Assembly: GCA_963621965.1 (NCBI GenBank)
Contig: CAVFGN010000004.1
Coordinates: forward strand, 8,047 to 72,046
DNA length: 64,000 bases
Direction: 5' to 3'
From: JAEELC01 sp963621965
GTDB lineage: Bacteria > Bacillota_I > Bacilli_A > Acholeplasmatales > Anaeroplasmataceae
The notes under the pieces are model-generated. The model was not told the origin of the DNA and made no database searches. It saw only the letters and a program-made list of their open reading frames with translations. The translations under genes were made by a program, and so were the position numbers. The first letter of the stretch is position 1, and the number at the start of each line of letters is the position of its first letter. This document shows, piece by piece, positions 52,421 to 61,430 of the stretch.

Positions 52421-54061
52421 TTATTTTATTAAATTTAAACGTCTAATAACTTCATCGTAACCAAGTACGCTTACAATATCGTCACTTGACATACAATTTT
52501 CTTGATGAGTTAGGGCTAAATTTAGAATATGATATAAGTTCATAATCATACCACGATAAGCTTCAGGATTAGCCTTGTAGTGCTTTTTATCAGTGTATAG
52601 TAATGATTCGCCAAGTTCCTTCATAGTCTTAACGTTACCATTTTGTAAATCTTTGAAGTAAGTAATTAATCCATTTACAACTTCTTCTAAATCCTCTTCT
52701 TTAACGTTTTCTAAGATTTTTTCTCTTAAACCCTCAACTGGCTTATCGAATACATCATTAAAGAAATATCCAAATGAATCCATGAAGCTAGAATAATTAA
52801 CTAAATCTTTTCTATGTTCTTTTGATTCAAATCCTTGAGTCGCAAATATTTTCTTAATTAAATCGATATTGTCGTTAAATCTAGTATATAATTCACTATC
52901 AAATTCCTTAGCCCAAGCAAGCAAGTTTTCTTCATTTTCACTAGCTGTCTTTTGATAAATAATTTGACTTGAAATATTATCTAACTTAGCTAAATCGTAT
53001 AAAGGTCCTGAAACACCCATGTTTTCAAATTTAACTTCAAAATCAAAGATGTCCTTATCAGGATTTTGATCATACCACTCTTCAAAATTAGAATTGATTA
53101 ATGTTAATAAGTAAACAAACAATGCCTTTGCAGGATATCCCTTCTCTAGGTAGAACGAAGCATTACTTTCAGGGTCTTTTCTCTTAGATAATTTTCTTCT
53201 AGAACCATTATCATTTTTCATTACGGGCGCAACGTGTCCATAAGTAGGAGCCTTAAAGCCAAGTGCATTAAATAACTCAATGTGAATTGGTAAACTTGAT
53301 ACCCACTCATCGCCACGAAGAACGTAAGTTGTTCCCATTAAGAAGTCATCGCATGCGTGCGCAAAATGATATGTAGGAATACCATCTGTCTTTAGTAAAA
53401 CGAAATCGTTAAAGTTATTATCCATATCAAGACGGCCCTTAATTACGTCATCAACACTTACTCTTTTAGGTGTATCTTCATTAACTCTAAAACGAAGTAC
53501 ATATGGAGCACCTTCATCAAGTTTAGACTTGATCTCATCGATTGACTTATCTCTCCAGATTGCATACTTACCGTAATATCCTGTCATTTCTTTATTAGCT
53601 TCTTGAGTTTCTCTTAATTTTGCCAATTCTTCTTCTGATGCAAAACAAGGATATGCATAACCTTTTTCAACTAAATATTTAGCAAGTACGTGATAAATAC
53701 CAACACGTTCACTTTGTACATAAGGGCCGTAAGCTCCGATTTCCTTGTCTTCACTTATAACACCTTCGTCAATTTTAAGGCCAATTCTATTAAAAATATC
53801 ACAAATAATTTTACGTGAGCCTTCAACTTCTCTTTTTTTATCAGTATCTTCAATTCTTAGAATGAAAATACCATTGTTTTGGCTTGCGATACGTCTATTA
53901 ATTAAAGCTGTATATACGCCACCTATATGTAAAAATCCTGTAGGAGATGGTGCCATACGTGTAATAATTGTATTATCTCTTCTAGGATATTTGTTCATTA
54001 TATCTTCTCTAGTTTCTTTAACATTAGGGAATAATAAATCTGCTAATTCTTTATAATTCAT
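52421..54061 (-). CDS. gltX: Glutamyl-tRNA synthetase
   Basis: A 546-residue class I synthetase with the HIGH-like PSPTGFLHIGG (39-48), the KMSKS-like KLSKRKD, and ALINRRIAS. It has the N-terminal extension (about 30 residues, MNYKELADLLFPNVKET) of the Clostridium-type GltX. It charges tRNA-Glu (and perhaps tRNA-Gln if GatCAB is used). GGAG lies 11 nt before the ATG. First gene of an operon with the 151-residue protein and cvfB. Confidence 0.96.
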   Translation of the reverse strand: MNYKELADLLFPNVKETREDIMNKYPRRDNTIITRMAPSPTGFLHIGGVYTALINRRIASQNNGIFILRIEDTDKKREVEGSRKIICDIFNRIGLKIDEGVISEDKEIGAYGPYVQSERVGIYHVLAKYLVEKGYAYPCFASEEELAKLRETQEANKEMTGYYGKYAIWRDKSIDEIKSKLDEGAPYVLRFRVNEDTPKRVSVDDVIKGRLDMDNNFNDFVLLKTDGIPTYHFAHACDDFLMGTTYVLRGDEWVSSLPIHIELFNALGFKAPTYGHVAPVMKNDNGSRRKLSKRKDPESNASFYLEKGYPAKALFVYLLTLINSNFEEWYDQNPDKDIFDFEVKFENMGVSGPLYDLAKLDNISSQIIYQKTASENEENLLAWAKEFDSELYTRFNDNIDLIKKIFATQGFESKEHRKDLVNYSSFMDSFGYFFNDVFDKPVEGLREKILENVKEEDLEEVVNGLITYFKDLQNGNVKTMKELGESLLYTDKKHYKANPEAYRGMIMNLYHILNLALTHQENCMSSDDIVSVLGYDEVIRRLNLIK

Positions 54062-54123
54062 AATAAATTATACTCCTTTTAAAACTTTTAGAATTATATC
54101 ACAATCAAATGATTTAATCAATT

Positions 54124-54621
54124 CTACTTAGCACTTGTAGAACCAAAACCACCAACTCTAACGCCTTCTGTAGAATCATCATAGGTAATGAAATACTCAC
54201 TAAATATTCCTTGAGCGATTCCGTCGCCTTTTTTCACTTCTAAAGTTTTTTCTTCATTTGAATCATTAGTAAGTTTAATCATAATATGTCCTTCGTTTTT
54301 AGCGTTGTAGTAATCACTATCAATAATACCTACGGTATTGTTTAATTGAATACGATATTTAAACCCTAAACCGCTTCTTGGGTAAAGAGACAATACATAT
54401 CCATCTTCAATAAACACACGAATTCCTGTAGGAATTTTAATAGTATCACCAGGCTTTAGTGTAAAATCAATAGGTGAGAAGAAATCGTAACCCGCAGAGC
54501 CTGTTGTAGCGCGGATAGGCATCTTTATATCATTATAGATTTCTTCTGCATTTAAGTTAAATTCAAAGTCATTCTTATATTGTTCTAGACTTACTTTTTC
54601 AAATCTTGCAACTCTTTTCAT
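54124..54621 (-). CDS. dut: dUTP diphosphatase
   Basis: A 165-residue trimeric-type dUTPase with motifs I SAGYDFFSP, II PRSGLG, III GIIDSDYYNAKNEGHIMIK, IV KGDGIAQGIF and V GGFGSTSAK. It hydrolyses dUTP to dUMP, keeping uracil out of DNA and supplying dTMP synthesis. AAGGAG precedes the ATG. It is divergent from the methyltransferase gene with shared, overlapping promoters. Confidence 0.96.
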   Translation of the reverse strand: MKRVARFEKVSLEQYKNDFEFNLNAEEIYNDIKMPIRATTGSAGYDFFSPIDFTLKPGDTIKIPTGIRVFIEDGYVLSLYPRSGLGFKYRIQLNNTVGIIDSDYYNAKNEGHIMIKLTNDSNEEKTLEVKKGDGIAQGIFSEYFITYDDSTEGVRVGGFGSTSAK

Positions 54622-54652
54622 AATTACTCCTTATTTTATAAATAGTAAAAAT

Positions 54653-54676
54653 ATTATAACATATTTATGTTATAAT
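54653..54676. promoter_or_regulatory. Divergent overlapping extended -10 promoters in a perfect palindrome (dut / methyltransferase)
   Basis: The arms TTATAACATA (54654-54663) and TATGTTATAA (54666-54675) with a TT centre are perfect inverted repeats. Each outer half contains TGT-TATAAT, an extended -10, one on each strand. The two promoters therefore overlap back to back and would compete. Confidence 0.65.
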
Positions 54677-54691
54677 GAGAAAGGTGATAAA

Positions 54692-55390
54692 ATGAATGAA
54701 TACAAAAATTTTAGTGCTTATTTTGACACTATAATGGATTTTTTAGACTACAATAAATGGATAAATTTTACTCGTGATAATATTAAGCCAAATTCTACCA
54801 TCCTAGATTTAGCATGTGGATCTGGTATTTTTTTACTTAATATGAATTTATATGGTTATCCAACTGACGGGCTTGACTTATCAAGTCAAATGATTGATTT
54901 ATGTAAAGATAAAATATTCATTAACCATATTAACTGTAATTTATATATTGATAATATGGCTACATTTAAATTGGAAAAGACATATGACAATATAACTTGT
55001 TATTTTGATTCAATCAATCATTTAAATACAGAAAAAGAAGTAAAAGAAATGTTAGATTCCGTTTATAATCATCTAAATAAAGATGGTTTATTTTTATTCG
55101 ATATTTTCTCATACTCAAGATTTTTAGATGCAAATAACACAGATATAAGTGAAGAGTTTGAAGATTTTTCTTATAGGTGGAAGATGAATATTGAAATGCC
55201 TAATGTAATTCATCACAATATTGAAATTAAAGGTATTGATAATTTTACTGAGAGTTACGACGAACACTACTACGATCCTTCTATTATAACAAATGACCCT
55301 CGTTTTGAGATTGTTAAAATTGTAGGGGATTTTAAAAAGAAACTAACTAAAAAAAGTGAAAGAATTTTAGTAATAATGAAAAAATTATAG
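54692..55390 (+). CDS. Class I SAM-dependent methyltransferase
   Basis: A 232-residue protein with SAM-binding motif I VLDLACGSGIFLL (about 37-49), GLDLSSQMIDLC (motif II) and the post-motif YDNITCYFDSINHL. It is a Methyltransf_25/11 type small-molecule or tRNA methylase of unknown substrate. GAAAGGTG precedes the ATG. It is divergent from dut and ends at a strong bidirectional terminator. Confidence 0.88.
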   Translation: MNEYKNFSAYFDTIMDFLDYNKWINFTRDNIKPNSTILDLACGSGIFLLNMNLYGYPTDGLDLSSQMIDLCKDKIFINHINCNLYIDNMATFKLEKTYDNITCYFDSINHLNTEKEVKEMLDSVYNHLNKDGLFLFDIFSYSRFLDANNTDISEEFEDFSYRWKMNIEMPNVIHHNIEIKGIDNFTESYDEHYYDPSIITNDPRFEIVKIVGDFKKKLTKKSERILVIMKKL

Positions 55391-55394
55391 ACTT

Positions 55395-55431
55395 AAAAAA
55401 AGGTAAGGCACGAGCCTTACCTTATTTTTTT
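55395..55431. terminator. Bidirectional terminator
   Basis: The stem AAGGTAAGGC / GCCTTACCTT with an ACGA loop is flanked by A- and T-runs. It separates the methyltransferase from the convergent unknown gene and overlaps the latter's last codons. Confidence 0.9.
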
Positions 55432-57461
55432 AATGCATCTTTTACTTGCTTATTTTTAATTCTTATAATTGAATAATGAGATAATTTATTATCAAGATTT
55501 GAAACGCCAATTGGTGATTCATCATGATTTATCAAACGTCTTTGATAATTATAAACATTGTGTAATGCGTCATCATATTCGCTTACAAAACCATATTCTT
55601 TATTTAAAGAAACGTTAAGAATAAATCCTTCGTAACTTAAATCTTTTAAGTCTTCTATAAACTTAGATAAGTTATCACAATTTTTATATGTAGTCCCTAC
55701 AAATATTAAATCAAATTTATTAATAAAGTCATATGGTAAACTAGTTAATTCTAGTCTATATACATTTACAAGTTTAACATTCTTAGAGATATATGCATTA
55801 GGATAATATCCCCATTTTGTAGTATCTAAAATTGTAACTGATACTTCTTTGTTTAATTTATCTGCGGCAGCAGACAAAGCTGTTAAATCAATATTAGAGG
55901 TAGCACCTACAAGTAAAACATTACTTGTCTTTTGAAGAACCATAGAAAACAATTTATATGAATCTAAATAGTTTTTCATAAATAATGATTCAAGATATTC
56001 AAAAGCACCTTTATCAGATGTTGTACGAATCTTGTCTAAGCTTAAAATAGTACCAAAACGAATGTTTGTATTATTTTTATCTCTAATAATTGCATTATAT
56101 TGTTCTTCTAAACTTGGAGAAACACTTTGATTAAGCTTTAAGTAACTAGCGTTTATTGGACAAATTTCTCTTCTTTGGAACTTCTTATTTAACAATTTCT
56201 CAAGTTCTAAAACTTCATTTTCCCTAAATCTAGAAGCTTCTAATCCATTATCTAAATAACTAATAGAAAAATCTTCTTTAGAACTAAATTCTAGTTTAAT
56301 ATATTTATCATTTGATTTTATAATAATATTTCCACTAGAGTTAAAATTTTCAAATGTTTTATAGAAATTAATTGCACTATTCTCATCAACAATAGTACTT
56401 TGTTCATACTTAACTTCATCAGTTAATGAATAATTTTTATCGTTGGTATATAAATAATAAGTATGATTTGAAATAGATTTTAATTCTTCAATTTTAGGTT
56501 CTCGCATAAATAATTGAATCGCATTTTTAATTAATTCAACCTCAAAAATAGTGATATTTGAAGCTTTGGAAGCATTATTAGTTAAACTAAAATCAAGATC
56601 CCCGTTTTTTAGAACATATAAATCATTTATTCTTAAAACTCTTGTTTCTTTGTTCTCTGGTTTCTTTAATGTATATAATACATTTCTTAATAGTTGTGAT
56701 CTAGTTTGATCGTTTGCTAGTCTAAATTCAGTTGTTAATTTTGGATTTTTAACAATCTTTAATCTTGAGTCAATAAATGTTACTAAAAAGGAATTGTCTC
56801 CTCCAAAAATGTATTCTAAAGGGCTTTTGGTGAACACATTTTCATGAGACATTGCAACATTAGCTTTCTTAGTAGATTTTGTAATGTATTCATGAGTTAG
56901 AGTCAAATTACGTACTTCTTTTTTGTATACTCTCATAGCTTTTGCAAAATCATCAACAAAATCATATTTACCATCAACTACAGATAAAAATCTTGGTGTT
57001 TCTTTATCTAAAAATTCAACATATACATCGTCTTCCACATTCTTAAAGAACACTCTATATGAATCATCATACTCCAAAGTATCTAATAATTTATAACCAC
57101 TATATACATACTTTAAATCATAATCACAGCCTAAGTATGATGTATTATATAAAATAGATTCAATCATTTCTTTAGTTAAGAAACTCGCGAATGCAATAAC
57201 GTCAGACGCATTCACTTTAACTTTTAACATGAAATCATTGATGTTTAAATATCTATAATCATCATTTTCTTTAAACACGCAGTAATATAGTTCACCTATG
57301 TTTGAGATTTTGCGTTCATTATCTTTTAAAACCAAATTAGAATCTAAAACCATTGGTATTTCACGCATTGGATCATACAAAACCTGGTTATCATCCTCAA
57401 CTAGACCAGTTAATATTCTTTTGTTTTTTACATTCATTTGATATAAAAATTTAACTATCAT
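55422..57461 (-). CDS. Large hypothetical protein with a C-terminal Rossmann-like domain
   Basis: I do not recognise this 679-residue protein. There is no signal peptide or membrane helix. Residues 1-480 are a succession of short beta/alpha segments with repeated FYKTFENF and KYIKLEF-type stretches. The C-terminal part (about 495-640) looks like a Rossmann-type fold with VLLVGATSNIDLTALSAAADKLN and ILDTTKWGYYPNAYISK, then FDLIFVGTTYKNCDNLSKFIEDL, but without a clear SAM motif. AACCTGGAGG precedes the ATG. It stands alone between terminators. Confidence 0.75.
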   Translation of the reverse strand: MIVKFLYQMNVKNKRILTGLVEDDNQVLYDPMREIPMVLDSNLVLKDNERKISNIGELYYCVFKENDDYRYLNINDFMLKVKVNASDVIAFASFLTKEMIESILYNTSYLGCDYDLKYVYSGYKLLDTLEYDDSYRVFFKNVEDDVYVEFLDKETPRFLSVVDGKYDFVDDFAKAMRVYKKEVRNLTLTHEYITKSTKKANVAMSHENVFTKSPLEYIFGGDNSFLVTFIDSRLKIVKNPKLTTEFRLANDQTRSQLLRNVLYTLKKPENKETRVLRINDLYVLKNGDLDFSLTNNASKASNITIFEVELIKNAIQLFMREPKIEELKSISNHTYYLYTNDKNYSLTDEVKYEQSTIVDENSAINFYKTFENFNSSGNIIIKSNDKYIKLEFSSKEDFSISYLDNGLEASRFRENEVLELEKLLNKKFQRREICPINASYLKLNQSVSPSLEEQYNAIIRDKNNTNIRFGTILSLDKIRTTSDKGAFEYLESLFMKNYLDSYKLFSMVLQKTSNVLLVGATSNIDLTALSAAADKLNKEVSVTILDTTKWGYYPNAYISKNVKLVNVYRLELTSLPYDFINKFDLIFVGTTYKNCDNLSKFIEDLKDLSYEGFILNVSLNKEYGFVSEYDDALHNVYNYQRRLINHDESPIGVSNLDNKLSHYSIIRIKNKQVKDALKK

Positions 57462-57526
57462 AAATAACCTCCAGGTTATAACAGAATTATTATATAATAT
57501 TTTTTTAAAAAATAATATATTAGAAA

Positions 57527-57556
57527 AAGAAAAATGAAGAATTAATTCTTCATTTC
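57527..57556 (-). terminator. Terminator of the nrdDG unit
   Basis: On the minus strand AAATGAAGAATT and AATTCTTCATTT form a perfect stem running into TTCTTTTTC. It overlaps the end of the last gene. Confidence 0.75.
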
Positions 57557-57940
57557 CCTTAATTTTTCATCTAGTATTAAAATCGCATACTTAATACAAT
57601 CTTCGCATGAACATAAAATTGTTTTTGTTTTAATACCCTTTAAATCTTCACAATTTAATGCGCCAGCTTTTTCTATAAATTCATCTACCATATCTTTTGA
57701 GATAAATTTCGTCTTAGTATCTGTTGTATTTAGTAATCCTAGTGCTATGTTTGCGCCTACTAATGCGCCGCAAGTTGCTTTAAAGCCGCCCATTCCACTA
57801 CCAAAGCCTGACCCTAGGGCAACAAGCGTTTTAGAATCAAGATTTATTAGATCTTTGTAGGTAATAAGTATTGACTCAGCACAATTATATCCATTATGTT
57901 TTAAATATATAGCATTTTCTACACGTTCTTCTACAGTCAT
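57542..57940 (-). CDS. C_GCAxxG_C_C family protein
   Basis: A 132-residue protein (from ATG 57940) with the family signature: YNCAESIL, then GSGFGSGMGGFKATCGALVGANIALGLL and C-terminal NCEDL...CSCEDCIKYA. The conserved cysteines suggest redox or metal-cluster binding, and the function is unproven. GAGG precedes the ATG (the TTG 12 nt earlier is not needed). It follows nrdG by 8 nt, so it is part of the anaerobic nrd operon. Confidence 0.85.
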   Translation of the reverse strand: MTVEERVENAIYLKHNGYNCAESILITYKDLINLDSKTLVALGSGFGSGMGGFKATCGALVGANIALGLLNTTDTKTKFISKDMVDEFIEKAGALNCEDLKGIKTKTILCSCEDCIKYAILILDEKLREMKN

Positions 57941-57948
57941 ATTATACC

Positions 57949-58479
57949 TCAATTGTTAAGTTTTGATAAAACTATTTTATTTTCTTTTTTACTTAAATTT
58001 ATATCTATAATTCTTTGATTTTTTGATCCTCTAAAATTAAGCATTAAATCGCGAAGTGTACAAATATATCTTCCGTCCACTAATATATCAATTAAATTGA
58101 TGATATCATGACTATACATTGTGTGTACCTTCCCGTTTTCCGGCCATATTTCCTTATCTAAAACGTATCCTGAATACATCCATATATTTTTGTTAGGATA
58201 AGTTTCTCGAACACGCTTTATAAAAGGGTATAGAACCTCCTGATTCTCAGGCTCAAAAGGCTCGCCCCCAAGTATTGTTAAACCTTCAATATAATCAGGT
58301 TTCAATGCTTTGATAATTTCATCTTCTATCTCGCATGTGAATAAAGAACCGTAATTAAAATCCCATGTAGCTTCGTTAAAGCAACCAACGCATTTGTTTC
58401 GGCATCCAGATACAAAAAGCGAGACTCTAACACCTGTGCCGTTAGCTACATCATGCCATTTAATTTCACCGTAATTCAT
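57949..58479 (-). CDS. nrdG: Anaerobic ribonucleotide reductase activating protein
   Basis: A 176-residue radical-SAM activase with the cluster motif CRNKCVGC (Cys26, Cys30, Cys33) and the SAM-side segment LTILGGEPFEPENQE. It generates the glycyl radical on NrdD from SAM under anaerobic conditions. It overlaps nrdD by one base, giving a coupled nrdD-nrdG pair. Confidence 0.96.
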   Translation of the reverse strand: MNYGEIKWHDVANGTGVRVSLFVSGCRNKCVGCFNEATWDFNYGSLFTCEIEDEIIKALKPDYIEGLTILGGEPFEPENQEVLYPFIKRVRETYPNKNIWMYSGYVLDKEIWPENGKVHTMYSHDIINLIDILVDGRYICTLRDLMLNFRGSKNQRIIDINLSKKENKIVLSKLNN

Positions 58480-60659
58480 TATAAATGTAAAACTCTATCC
58501 TTTATCTCTTGAGTACGGCCTTGATTCCAAAATTGAGTACCAATATAACCGCAAGTACGTCTAGCGACATTTAGTTTAGTTTGATCTTTATTACCACATT
58601 GAGGACATCTCCACAATAACTTACCATTTTTGTCCGTTACGATCTCTATTTCACCGTTATATCCACAAACTTGACAATAATCTGACTTTGTATTTAGTTC
58701 TGCATACATAATATGTTCATACATAAATTGCATCACAGAAATTACTGCGTCAATATTATTTTGCATGTTAGGAACTTCAACATAAGATACAGCTCCTCCT
58801 GGAGATAATCTTTGGAATTTAGATTCTAATTCAAGTTTAGAGAAAGCATCAATTTTTTCTGTTACGTGTACATGATATGAATTTGTAATATAGTTTCTGC
58901 TTGTAACTCCTTCTATAATACCAAATCTATGTTGTAAAGCTTTTGCAAATTTATATGTTGTTGACTCAAGCGGTGTGCCATACAATGAATAATCAATATT
59001 TTCTTCATTCTTCCACTTAGATGTGTGTTCATTTAAGAATTCCATAATCTTAAGTCCGAACTCTTCGCCTTCTTTGCTTGTAAGCTTTTGCCCAGTCATA
59101 TAATAAACTGTCTCCCAAAGGCCTGCATAGCCTAAAGATAGTGTTGAATATCCACCGTATAATAATTTATCGATAGTTTCACCTTTCTTTAAGCGAGCTA
59201 AAGCACCGTACTGCCATAATATAGGAGCCGCATCAGACTTAGTGCCTCTTAAACGTTCATGGCGACATCTTAAAGCTTTATGGCATAAGTTTAGACGTTC
59301 TTCAAATATCTTCCAAAATGCATCAACATCCTTTTTAGATGAACAAGCAACATCAACTAAGTTTATAGTTACAACGCCTTGGTTAAATCTTCCGTAATAT
59401 TTAGGTCTACCTAAATCATCAACATAAGGAGTCAAGAAAGAACGGCATCCCATACATGGGAAGCAGTGTCCGACACCGTTTTTGTCAACCTTATCACGTA
59501 ACATAATTTTTTCGGAAATATAGTCAGGAACCATACGTTTAGCAGTACACTTTGCGGCCAATTCTGTTAAATAGAAATATGGGTCACCTTTGTTAATATT
59601 ATCGTCTTCAAGAACATATATAATCTTAGGGAATGCTGGAGTTATATAAACGCCTTTTTCATTTTTAACACCTTGCATACGTTGTTTTAATGTCTCTTCA
59701 ATGATTAAAGCTAAATCATCTTTTTCTCTTTGATTTTTAGCTTCATTTAGATACATAAATTCCGTAATAAAAGGAGCTTGTCCGTTAGTAGTCATAAGCG
59801 TTACTACTTGGTATTGAATTGTTTGAACACCACGTTTGATTTCTTCAGCAATTCTTTGCTCAACAATTTGACTAATTCTTTCGTCTTTATCATCTACATT
59901 TAATAATTTAAATTCTTCGATTACTTGTTTTCTAATCTTTTGACGTGAAATATCAACGAATGGTGCTAAATGTGCTAGTGATATTGATTGTCCACCATAT
60001 TGGCAAGATGCTACTTGGGCGATAATTTGTGTCGCAATATTGCAGGCAGTTGAAAAGGAATGTGGTTTCTCAATTAAAGTGCCTGAAATCACAGTTCCAT
60101 TTTGTAACATATCTTCAAGATTCACTAAATCACAATTATGCATATGTTGTGCATAGTAATCCGAGTCATGAAAATGAATTAATCCTTCTTTATGAGCTTT
60201 TACTACGTCTTCTGGAAGTAAGAATCTATTAGTAATATCTTTTGATACCTCTCCAGCCATATAGTCTCTTTGTACTGATACTACAGTAGGATTTTTATTA
60301 GAGTTTTCTTGCTTAACCTCTTCGTTTTCACCCTCAATTAATGTTAAGATTTGATTATCTGTAGTATTGCTTCTACGAATAAGTTCATGTTTATAGCGAT
60401 ATGTAATATAGTTCTTTGCGACTGCATATGCTTGAGACTTCATAATTTCAATTTCAACCATATCTTGAATTTCTTCAACACTAACAGCACGACCCATCTT
60501 TTCACATTCGTGTAAAATTTTGTCACAAATTAAATCAATTTGCGCATTAGATAATTTTTGTTTACGGTCGTCAACAGATTCATTAGCTTTCATAACGGCA
60601 TCATGAATTTTACTTATATTAAAAATAACTTCTTTTCCGCTTCTTTTAATAACGTTCAT
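58479..60659 (-). CDS. nrdD: Anaerobic ribonucleoside-triphosphate reductase
   Basis: A 726-residue class III reductase: an N-terminal ATP-cone (about 1-95, IKRSGKEVIFNISKIHDAVMKANES), the catalytic barrel with HFHDSDYY and CNIATQIIAQVAS, the C-terminal zinc ribbon CQVCGYNG...CPQCGN and the glycyl-radical site RTCGYIGTQFWNQGR. It reduces NTPs to dNTPs under anaerobiosis. GGAG precedes the ATG. Divergent from the Crp/Fnr-type gene, which may control it. Confidence 0.98.
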   Translation of the reverse strand: MNVIKRSGKEVIFNISKIHDAVMKANESVDDRKQKLSNAQIDLICDKILHECEKMGRAVSVEEIQDMVEIEIMKSQAYAVAKNYITYRYKHELIRRSNTTDNQILTLIEGENEEVKQENSNKNPTVVSVQRDYMAGEVSKDITNRFLLPEDVVKAHKEGLIHFHDSDYYAQHMHNCDLVNLEDMLQNGTVISGTLIEKPHSFSTACNIATQIIAQVASCQYGGQSISLAHLAPFVDISRQKIRKQVIEEFKLLNVDDKDERISQIVEQRIAEEIKRGVQTIQYQVVTLMTTNGQAPFITEFMYLNEAKNQREKDDLALIIEETLKQRMQGVKNEKGVYITPAFPKIIYVLEDDNINKGDPYFYLTELAAKCTAKRMVPDYISEKIMLRDKVDKNGVGHCFPCMGCRSFLTPYVDDLGRPKYYGRFNQGVVTINLVDVACSSKKDVDAFWKIFEERLNLCHKALRCRHERLRGTKSDAAPILWQYGALARLKKGETIDKLLYGGYSTLSLGYAGLWETVYYMTGQKLTSKEGEEFGLKIMEFLNEHTSKWKNEENIDYSLYGTPLESTTYKFAKALQHRFGIIEGVTSRNYITNSYHVHVTEKIDAFSKLELESKFQRLSPGGAVSYVEVPNMQNNIDAVISVMQFMYEHIMYAELNTKSDYCQVCGYNGEIEIVTDKNGKLLWRCPQCGNKDQTKLNVARRTCGYIGTQFWNQGRTQEIKDRVLHL

Positions 60660-60671
60660 ACTTTTAACTCC

Positions 60672-60700
60672 TTGTCTATGTGTTTATATTATAGTATAAT
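60672..60700 (+). promoter_or_regulatory. Promoter of the Crp/Fnr regulator
   Basis: -35 TTGTCT (60672-60677), 17-nt spacer and -10 TATAAT (60695-60700). An ATTATA in the same region (60688-60693) provides a minus-strand -10 for nrdD, so the two promoters overlap. Confidence 0.75.
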
Positions 60701-60744
60701 TAAAGAAAGGTTATACGTTGGAAAAACAACCAAATTAAAAAATT

Positions 60745-61407
60745 ATGGAAAATATAAAATTAGCAAAAAAATCAAAATATTTTAAATCTTTAGATGAAAT
60801 GGATTTCAATGCATTAATGCATTGTCTAAATTGTCGAATAGTAAGTTTCAATAAAGGTGATACAGTTGTTAATATCGGAGATAGTGCTGACTACGCATAT
60901 TTATTTTTATCAGGAAATGCAAGAAGTGTAACTTATGATGTTTCCGGAAACATCTTCTTTAATTTAGATTATGAGAAAGACGAAGTATTTGGACTTGTTG
61001 AAATAATTGAACAAAAAGCAAGGTTTTCAAAGCACTTATTTTGTTTAGAAGATTCTTTAGTTTTATTAATGAGTCGCACAAGACTTATTAATATGTGTCA
61101 AAACCGATGTTTTAGACACATTCAGCTTTTAAAGCTTTTGTTTAAAGAACTCGCAAGACAAAACGACTTCTTGTCTAATTACAAAAATATATTAGTACTT
61201 AAAACTACAAAAGAAAAAATAGTTAAGTATTTAGTAGAAATGTCAAAGAAAAAAAGAAGTAAAGAATTTAATATTCCTTACTCGAGACAAGATATGGCGC
61301 TTTTTTTGGGTGTAGAACGAACTGCGTTAAGTTTCGAGCTTTCAAAACTTAAAAAAGATGGCATTATCGATTTTAATAAAAATCATTTTAAAATAATAAA
61401 AGGCTAG
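60745..61407 (+). CDS. Crp/Fnr-family transcriptional regulator
   Basis: A 220-residue protein with a cyclic-nucleotide-binding-like N-domain (about 15-115, FNKGDTVVNIGDSADYAYLFLSGNARS) and a C-terminal helix-turn-helix (SRQDMALFLGVERTALSFELSKLKKDGII, about 175-205). A CxxC (Cys27, Cys30) and Cys100, Cys118 and Cys122 could hold a metal cluster or sense redox, though the pattern is not that of E. coli FNR. It faces nrdD-nrdG across overlapping promoters, so control of that operon is a natural guess. Confidence 0.88.
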   Translation: MENIKLAKKSKYFKSLDEMDFNALMHCLNCRIVSFNKGDTVVNIGDSADYAYLFLSGNARSVTYDVSGNIFFNLDYEKDEVFGLVEIIEQKARFSKHLFCLEDSLVLLMSRTRLINMCQNRCFRHIQLLKLLFKELARQNDFLSNYKNILVLKTTKEKIVKYLVEMSKKKRSKEFNIPYSRQDMALFLGVERTALSFELSKLKKDGIIDFNKNHFKIIKG

Positions 61408-61430
61408 AGATAATTCTAGCCTTATTTATT
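61398..61430. terminator. Bidirectional terminator (Crp gene / znuB)
   Basis: The stem AAGGCTAGA / TCTAGCCTT with a 6-nt loop is flanked by A- and T-rich tracts. It overlaps the 3' ends of both convergent genes. Confidence 0.85.
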
